Position numbers and translations under genes: made by a program. From assembly GCA_018242525.1 (NCBI GenBank), contig JAFEBS010000071.1, positions 1 to 43,662 of the forward strand: a stretch of DNA of 43,662 bases, read 5' to 3'. Numbering within the stretch: position 1 is the stretch's first letter; each line of letters starts with the position of its first letter. A model generated the notes under the pieces. The model was given only the letters and a program-made list of their open reading frames with translations. It was not told where the DNA came from and searched no databases. The DNA is from Planctomycetota bacterium. GTDB lineage: Bacteria > Planctomycetota > Planctomycetia > Planctomycetales > Planctomycetaceae. This document shows, piece by piece, positions 39,081 through 43,662 of the stretch.

Positions 39081-40721
39081 ATGTGTCGCCGCTGGAGTTC
39101 TCTTGGAACGGCCTGCTTTCTGACGCTCGTTACACTGGCCAACGCTCAGACGGCCCCCACCGTGGATCTGGAAGAAATCAAGCAGACGCAGCCCGGCTTT
39201 CTGGTGCGTGTTGCCGTGGATCACGCGGATCATCAGTACCGGGCCGGCGACCAACTGACGCTGACCGTCACCAGCGAGAGTGATGCCTTCCTGTATGTGC
39301 TGTACCAACAGGCCGACGGAAGGCTGTACCAGGTATTTCCCAATCGCCGGCAATCAGAGGGGCGGATTCGCGCTGGCCAGCCATTCACTATCCCTGCGCG
39401 GGATGATCTGTTTCGCTGGACCGTCGGCGCGCCCTTCGGCAAGGAGGTCGTTAAAGTGATCGCGACGTCTCGGCCGCTCCGCGCCCTCGCGCCGTCTGCA
39501 CCTCTCACAAAAGATCTCACCTCGGTTCCCCAATCCACGATTGCATCGATCGTGGATGAACTCGGAGGACAACCGACGGCTCTTCGGAAGCAATTGAGGG
39601 ACGTTCCTCCGCCCCCTCCCTTGCCTATGGATGGATCGCCTGTCCCCGACAATGGAGCTACTCATCCCGAGCAAATGACACTGCGCTGGGCCGAGGCGGA
39701 TGTGGAGATTCACACTTCCCAAGCACCTCCGCCGCCACGCCGGAAACAACGGTTCGGAGTCTTTTTTGGCGTCGCGGATTACAAGTTTGACGCTTTTGCG
39801 CAACTGGCGACGGGGCAATCCCAGAACCTCGCGGCACCGGCAGCGGATGCCGCGCTGGTCAACAGAGTGATGATCGACCCGCGAATCGGTCGGCTGCAAG
39901 ACTCACGCGTCTACACGAATTCCCAAGCGACGCGTCATAACCTGCAAAAGGCGATCTGCGAATGGCTGCCAGGCATTTCGCGTCCGGGCGATACAGTCGT
40001 GATCTACTTTTCCGGTCATGGAGGACAGATTGAAGATGATAACGGCGACGAGAAAGATGGTCGTGACGAGTACCTGTTGCCGCACGATGCTCTAGGATCG
40101 TCGGCGATGCGCGGGATCCTCGAACTGCAGCAGCGCGGCCAACTTCCTGAAGAACTGAAATCGTTGGCAAATACACTCACGAACCTGGCCAGGCGCCTTG
40201 GACCGCGGCGGGCGGCACAATTCCTGGTTCGCGAGACGTGCGTGACTGACGACCTGTTTGGACATTGGCTACAGCGGTTGGATGGTCGTCAGGTCGTAGT
40301 CATCCTCGATATCTGTCACTCTGGAGGGTTTGCCACTCTGGAAAAATCGGTGGGCACCGCCGTGCCCCAAGCTACCTTTGACTTCGTAGACCAGGAAATG
40401 GACCGTCTGAAAGACATCGGCCAGGATCACGTCACCTTGCTGACAGCCTGTGCCACGGCCGAACTTTCCCTGGAAGGGGTGACGGGCAGGCAACTAGGAG
40501 TCATGACTTCGTTCCTGGCCGACGTTCTTTCCGGACAGCCCGGACCACTTGATGTCCAGACGGTCCATATGGAATGCGCGAGCCGAATGGCCGCATTTTT
40601 CCGCTCGGACAAGTTCCAGGCGGTCAATAACAGACTGAGGCAGGCGGGCCGTGAGCCATACAGGCCTCACCATCCGCAATTGTACGAGTCCACAATTTCC
40701 CCGGTGTACTTAAAGCCATAG
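39081..40721 (+). CDS. secreted DUF4384-caspase (peptidase C14) fusion
   Basis: 546 residues from ATG 39081, preceded by GGAAGG; earlier methionines of the same frame overlap the previous gene. The signal peptide ends at TLANAQ. Residues about 35-132 form a DUF4384 domain (YRAGDQLTLTVTSESDAFLY, GRLYQVFPN, AGQPFTIP, GKEVVKVIAT). A Pro-rich linker (VPPPPPLP) leads to the caspase-like domain (224-545) with catalytic His313 in YFSGHGGQ and Cys412 in LDICHSGG. The acidic stretch EDDNGDEKDGRDEYLLPHD is typical of metacaspase-like proteins. Expected to cleave after basic residues, by analogy with metacaspases only. First of three tandem caspase genes. Confidence 0.92.
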   Translation: MCRRWSSLGTACFLTLVTLANAQTAPTVDLEEIKQTQPGFLVRVAVDHADHQYRAGDQLTLTVTSESDAFLYVLYQQADGRLYQVFPNRRQSEGRIRAGQPFTIPARDDLFRWTVGAPFGKEVVKVIATSRPLRALAPSAPLTKDLTSVPQSTIASIVDELGGQPTALRKQLRDVPPPPPLPMDGSPVPDNGATHPEQMTLRWAEADVEIHTSQAPPPPRRKQRFGVFFGVADYKFDAFAQLATGQSQNLAAPAADAALVNRVMIDPRIGRLQDSRVYTNSQATRHNLQKAICEWLPGISRPGDTVVIYFSGHGGQIEDDNGDEKDGRDEYLLPHDALGSSAMRGILELQQRGQLPEELKSLANTLTNLARRLGPRRAAQFLVRETCVTDDLFGHWLQRLDGRQVVVILDICHSGGFATLEKSVGTAVPQATFDFVDQEMDRLKDIGQDHVTLLTACATAELSLEGVTGRQLGVMTSFLADVLSGQPGPLDVQTVHMECASRMAAFFRSDKFQAVNNRLRQAGREPYRPHHPQLYESTISPVYLKP

Positions 40722-40825
40722 CCGCGCATTTGACGTGACAGTTCACACTCCTGACCGAGACTGCATTTCCTCGGTACTCAGAGCGGGCGCGACACATCGA
40801 TCCTTGAATTTCCGGTGAGGCCATC

Positions 40826-42928
40826 ATGAACAGTTGGTTCCTGAAACTTGCACGAGTATTTACTTTAGGCTGCCTGCTGGGATCTGGTGCCATGACAGCA
40901 CAGAAAGCCGCAGCAGTGGAACAGGAAGACGCCGACGAAATTCAACCTCGGACCTGGGCCATCCTGATTGGAGTGGAAAAGTACGAAAAAGCTCCTCCGC
41001 TGCAGTTCACCTCCAACGATGTCGGGAATCTCGCGGATACGCTTGTCACTCGGGGTGGCATCCTGCGGCACCGGATCCTTGAGATGACTGATGATCAGCG
41101 CACTCCGCTGTTACAGCCCACCCGGCAGGCGATGATGTCACAGCTAACGGACTGGCTGGCACGGCCGCGTTCTCAAGATTCGATCATTGTCTATTTCAGC
41201 GGTCATGGATTCCGCGACGAGTCGGGCAAAATGTACCTGGCTCCCCGGGAGTGTGACCCTGCCAACCCGACGTCGACTGGCATCCCTGTTGAATGGTTCC
41301 GCAATCAACTTGCAACCTGCCAGGCGGACTTCAAACTGCTGATTCTAGACGCCTGCCACGCCGGTTCGGAGAAAAGTGTGTCGCCCGAAGGCGTGGATGG
41401 ACAGTCGCTGGGGGCGACGTTTGAGGACCTGGAACGCGTGGTCACAATTGCCAGTTGCAGGTCTAGCGAGAAGAGCCTGATCTGGCCCGACAAGCAGCAA
41501 TCGTTATTCAGCTACTGGCTGAATCAGGGCCTGCGCGGTCAGGCAGACCGGCAGCAAGACGGAAAGGTTGACATCCACGAACTGTATGAATTCGTGTACC
41601 CAAACGTCACTCGCACCGCCCAATCATGTTTCAACCGCCCGCAGACGCCGGTACGCATCTTTCGCTCGGGAATTGCTGGTGTTCCTGTTGTGCTCACCTT
41701 GAAGCCGCAATCGTTGGACACTGTCTTAAACGATATTGCCGACCAGTTGGCCGATGCCATGCAACAACACAGACTGTCAAAGGTCGGAATTCCAGAATTT
41801 CTTGTCCGATTCACCACGCCTGATGGCGACGAACAGGATGTCCTGCCGCGGAATTCGCTGGGGAAATACTGTGCCGAGCAGTTGGATCGAATGCTACAGA
41901 TGCGGTCCGCCGGCAGGTTCCAAGTAGTCGATCGGCGCCGGTTGCAGGCGGCACTCCAGAGCAGTCGTTTTCAAACCAAGGATTTTGGCTCAACCGACCG
42001 GCTGCAGTCGCTGGCGGAAGCCGTGGACCATCAGGACGCTGTAACAGGTCGCGCGACGAAATTGACCGCCGTCGCGATCGGTTCGATGGTGGGTCGACGC
42101 GGTAATCTGTTGCGGCTGCAGTGTGAATTGCAGCAGACGGATAGCGATTCCTGCCTGGGGGTGTCGGCCGGGGGCACCGCAGAACTGAACGCGAGCCAGT
42201 GGGCGATGATCGGCACCAGTGCGATGATTCGGCCGGAAGACCACCGACGAGACGAGCACACGACAACCTCAACAGATAGCGCTATAGTCGATCACGTCGA
42301 ACAGCAGCAGCGACCTCATCCGCTGAAGGATCCAGCGTTTCTACAGTCGTTCCGGATTACCATGGTTGTCGACGGCCAGCCACGCCAAGGCGAATTCCGG
42401 GGCAATGATTATTTTGTTCCTGTCAAGAAGGGCGAAAAATACAAGATTGTCATCGAAAGCCTGCGGGACGAGGTCGTGGTGATGCGCCTCCTTGTGGACG
42501 GGCTGAATACGCTGCCCGAAAAGGAGCCGAGCATGGAGAAGGGAATCACGACCGAATCCTGGGGGCAACATGTCGATCTGAGCAAGGCCCGCTCCTGGGT
42601 CCTGGATCCCGCAGAAGTCGAAGGCCCGCGTCGCTGGACCGTATCGGGATTCGTCACGAAGACGGGTGCTGATGGTGCCTGGCGGGAATTCACGGTGGTT
42701 GACGCTCAGGATTCGCTTGCAGCGCGTCAATCGTTCACGGACGAATTGGGCCTGATCACGATCGCTCTGTACAAACCGGCGGGCAGCATTCGTGGCGGGC
42801 TGGGAACGGGTGCCGGGGACACACGGCGCGTGGATCTGACCGAGCACAAACGAATCGATCCGGGAAACCTGATCGCCATCGTTCACCTTCGCTACGTCGA
42901 TCGGCAGGCATTGGAATCGACTCGCTGA
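40826..42928 (+). CDS. secreted caspase with FlgO/CsgG-like and accessory domains
   Basis: 700 residues from ATG 40826 (TGAGG upstream). The signal peptide is FTLGCLLGSGAMTAQKAAA. The caspase-like domain (about 42-282) has WAILIGVEKYEKAPPL, catalytic His127 in YFSGHGFRDE and Cys177 in LILDACHAGS. Residues about 293-480 resemble a FlgO/CsgG-type fold (LDTVLNDIADQLADAMQQ, VGIPEFLV, RFQVVDRRRLQ, VTGRATKLTAVAI). Residues about 515-660 repeat the beta-rich module found in the protein at 20917 (VDGQPRQGEFRGNDYFV, VDGLNTL, SWVLDP, EFTVVDAQDSLA, LGLITIALY). It thus fuses to a peptidase what the CHAT operon encodes separately. Confidence 0.88.
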   Translation: MNSWFLKLARVFTLGCLLGSGAMTAQKAAAVEQEDADEIQPRTWAILIGVEKYEKAPPLQFTSNDVGNLADTLVTRGGILRHRILEMTDDQRTPLLQPTRQAMMSQLTDWLARPRSQDSIIVYFSGHGFRDESGKMYLAPRECDPANPTSTGIPVEWFRNQLATCQADFKLLILDACHAGSEKSVSPEGVDGQSLGATFEDLERVVTIASCRSSEKSLIWPDKQQSLFSYWLNQGLRGQADRQQDGKVDIHELYEFVYPNVTRTAQSCFNRPQTPVRIFRSGIAGVPVVLTLKPQSLDTVLNDIADQLADAMQQHRLSKVGIPEFLVRFTTPDGDEQDVLPRNSLGKYCAEQLDRMLQMRSAGRFQVVDRRRLQAALQSSRFQTKDFGSTDRLQSLAEAVDHQDAVTGRATKLTAVAIGSMVGRRGNLLRLQCELQQTDSDSCLGVSAGGTAELNASQWAMIGTSAMIRPEDHRRDEHTTTSTDSAIVDHVEQQQRPHPLKDPAFLQSFRITMVVDGQPRQGEFRGNDYFVPVKKGEKYKIVIESLRDEVVVMRLLVDGLNTLPEKEPSMEKGITTESWGQHVDLSKARSWVLDPAEVEGPRRWTVSGFVTKTGADGAWREFTVVDAQDSLAARQSFTDELGLITIALYKPAGSIRGGLGTGAGDTRRVDLTEHKRIDPGNLIAIVHLRYVDRQALESTR

Positions 42929-43110
42929 TTCCGTCGCCAATTCGGATCCCTGACAGCATGGCCTTAACTCTCGCCGTAAAGATCGTTATGGCGCTCCGTC
43001 TTGCCGCACAATTTTTGTCAGGTTTCGTAACAGGGTCGCATACGGTGGTTGTGGGCTCTTGCGGCGGCCATGAATGCATCGTTTGAATCCCTCGTGTCGC
43101 GGAGGTCAAA

Positions 43111-43662
43111 ATGTTTCGAGATGTTTTGGGCGTGGTCGTTCTTATCCTCTTGGTGACAGGCGGGGGGCTGTCGGCCGATGAGCGTAAGCCTGGAGAGAAG
43201 TGGGCCGTGCTCGTGGGGGTGAACAAGTATGAATACGCCCAGTCTCTGGAGTACTGTGTCTCCGATATGCGGGCATTGCGGGATGAACTGGTCCGGTCGG
43301 GGTTCGACCGCCGGCAGGTGCTGCTTCTGGAAGACGAGCCGCAGGACAAACGGCTGCAGCCAACGCGAACGCATATCCAGACACAGATTGAACTGGCCTG
43401 TGGCAATGCGGAGCCGGGCGATCTGGTCCTGATCGCGTTCAGCGGACACGGACTGCATCTGGAGGACGTCAGCTATTTGTGTCCCTCGGACGCTCGCGTG
43501 GACGATCCGCAGACCCTGGTTTCCCTGAACTGGGTTTATCAGCAGTTGAAGAAGTCTCGGGCCGACCTGCGGCTGGTGATGGTGGACGCCTGCCGCAATG
43601 TGCCGGCAGCTTCCGGCGGGACCCGGGCCGTTTCGCCAGCAGACCTGCAAGACGGACGACGG
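43111..43662 (+). CDS. caspase-like peptidase, 3' end beyond window
   Basis: ATG 43111 with GGAGG eight bases upstream starts a frame that stays open for 184 codons to the window edge. A signal peptide (VLGVVVLILLVTGGGLSA) is followed by a caspase-like domain: KWAVLVGVNKYEYAQSLEYC, SDMRALRDEL, catalytic His113 in AFSGHGLHLED and Cys161 in VMVDACRNVP. Both catalytic residues lie before the cut. What follows the peptidase domain cannot be seen. It is the third consecutive caspase gene, 182 bp after the previous one, on the same strand. Confidence 0.9.
   Translation, partial: MFRDVLGVVVLILLVTGGGLSADERKPGEKWAVLVGVNKYEYAQSLEYCVSDMRALRDELVRSGFDRRQVLLLEDEPQDKRLQPTRTHIQTQIELACGNAEPGDLVLIAFSGHGLHLEDVSYLCPSDARVDDPQTLVSLNWVYQQLKKSRADLRLVMVDACRNVPAASGGTRAVSPADLQDGRR

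Overview
The window looks like a chromosomal segment of a member of the Planctomycetota. Supporting evidence: a Tat-exported DUF1501 protein, a c-type cytochrome fused to a DUF4384-like domain, an ECF-like sigma factor paired with a Ser/Thr kinase, secreted LRR proteins, a sulfatase remnant, and several caspase-like and CHAT peptidases carrying signal peptides. GC content is moderate to high. This is judged from gene families only; no 16S or other taxonomic marker is present.

Layout. (1) 1-5264 is the distal part of a chromosomal integron cassette array: small + strand genes (a GxxExxY protein, a truncated PIN toxin with an antitoxin-like partner, two cysteine-rich proteins, two membrane proteins, a GspE-N-like/zinc-finger protein) separated by attC sites. 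The attC arms pair as R''/R' (GCCGAAC/GTTCGGC) and L''/L' (for example GGTCAACTTGACCCGC / GCGGGCAAGTTACC). The last attC is interrupted by a deleted group II intron. No integron integrase gene lies in the window; it would be expected upstream of base 1. (2) 5408-12124 holds housekeeping and transport genes: a frameshifted gamma-glutamyltransferase, a Na+/Ca2+ antiporter, a sodium:solute symporter, a DUF1501 protein and tRNA-Gln(TTG). (3) 12207-15058, minus strand: an isolated GyrB transducer-domain fragment and two proteins I do not recognise. (4) 15445-18497: a repeat element with a 49-bp inverted repeat abutting an LRR gene remnant, an alpha/beta hydrolase, an LRR protein and a Tyr-rich secreted protein. 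(5) 18686-25436: a three-gene operon encoding cytochrome c-DUF4384, a FlgO/CsgG-like protein and a secreted TPR-CHAT peptidase. (6) 25504-26285: a MITE-like element, a truncated sulfatase and terminators. (7) 26300-30182, minus strand: an unrecognised three-gene secreted-protein operon and a SAM methyltransferase. (8) 30479-33355: ECF sigma factor and membrane Ser/Thr kinase. (9) 33411-37932: a complete IS3-family element, a second degraded copy, and small genes whose 3' ends are formed by IS sequence. (10) 38624-43662: a small Gly/Tyr-rich secreted protein followed by three consecutive caspase-like peptidase genes, the last cut by the window edge.

The most interesting biology is the relation between (5) and (10). 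Both are led or flanked by a small aromatic-rich secreted protein, both encode a DUF4384-like domain, and both carry the same FlgO/CsgG-like plus beta-rich accessory module. One delivers that set with a CHAT peptidase, the other with caspase-fold peptidases; both belong to peptidase clan CD. I infer two paralogous or modular envelope-located clan CD protease systems. Their targets and triggers are unknown. The second region of interest is the integron array, with its non-consensus core sites, a cassette enclosed by perfect 27-bp inverted repeats, and an intron-invaded attC.
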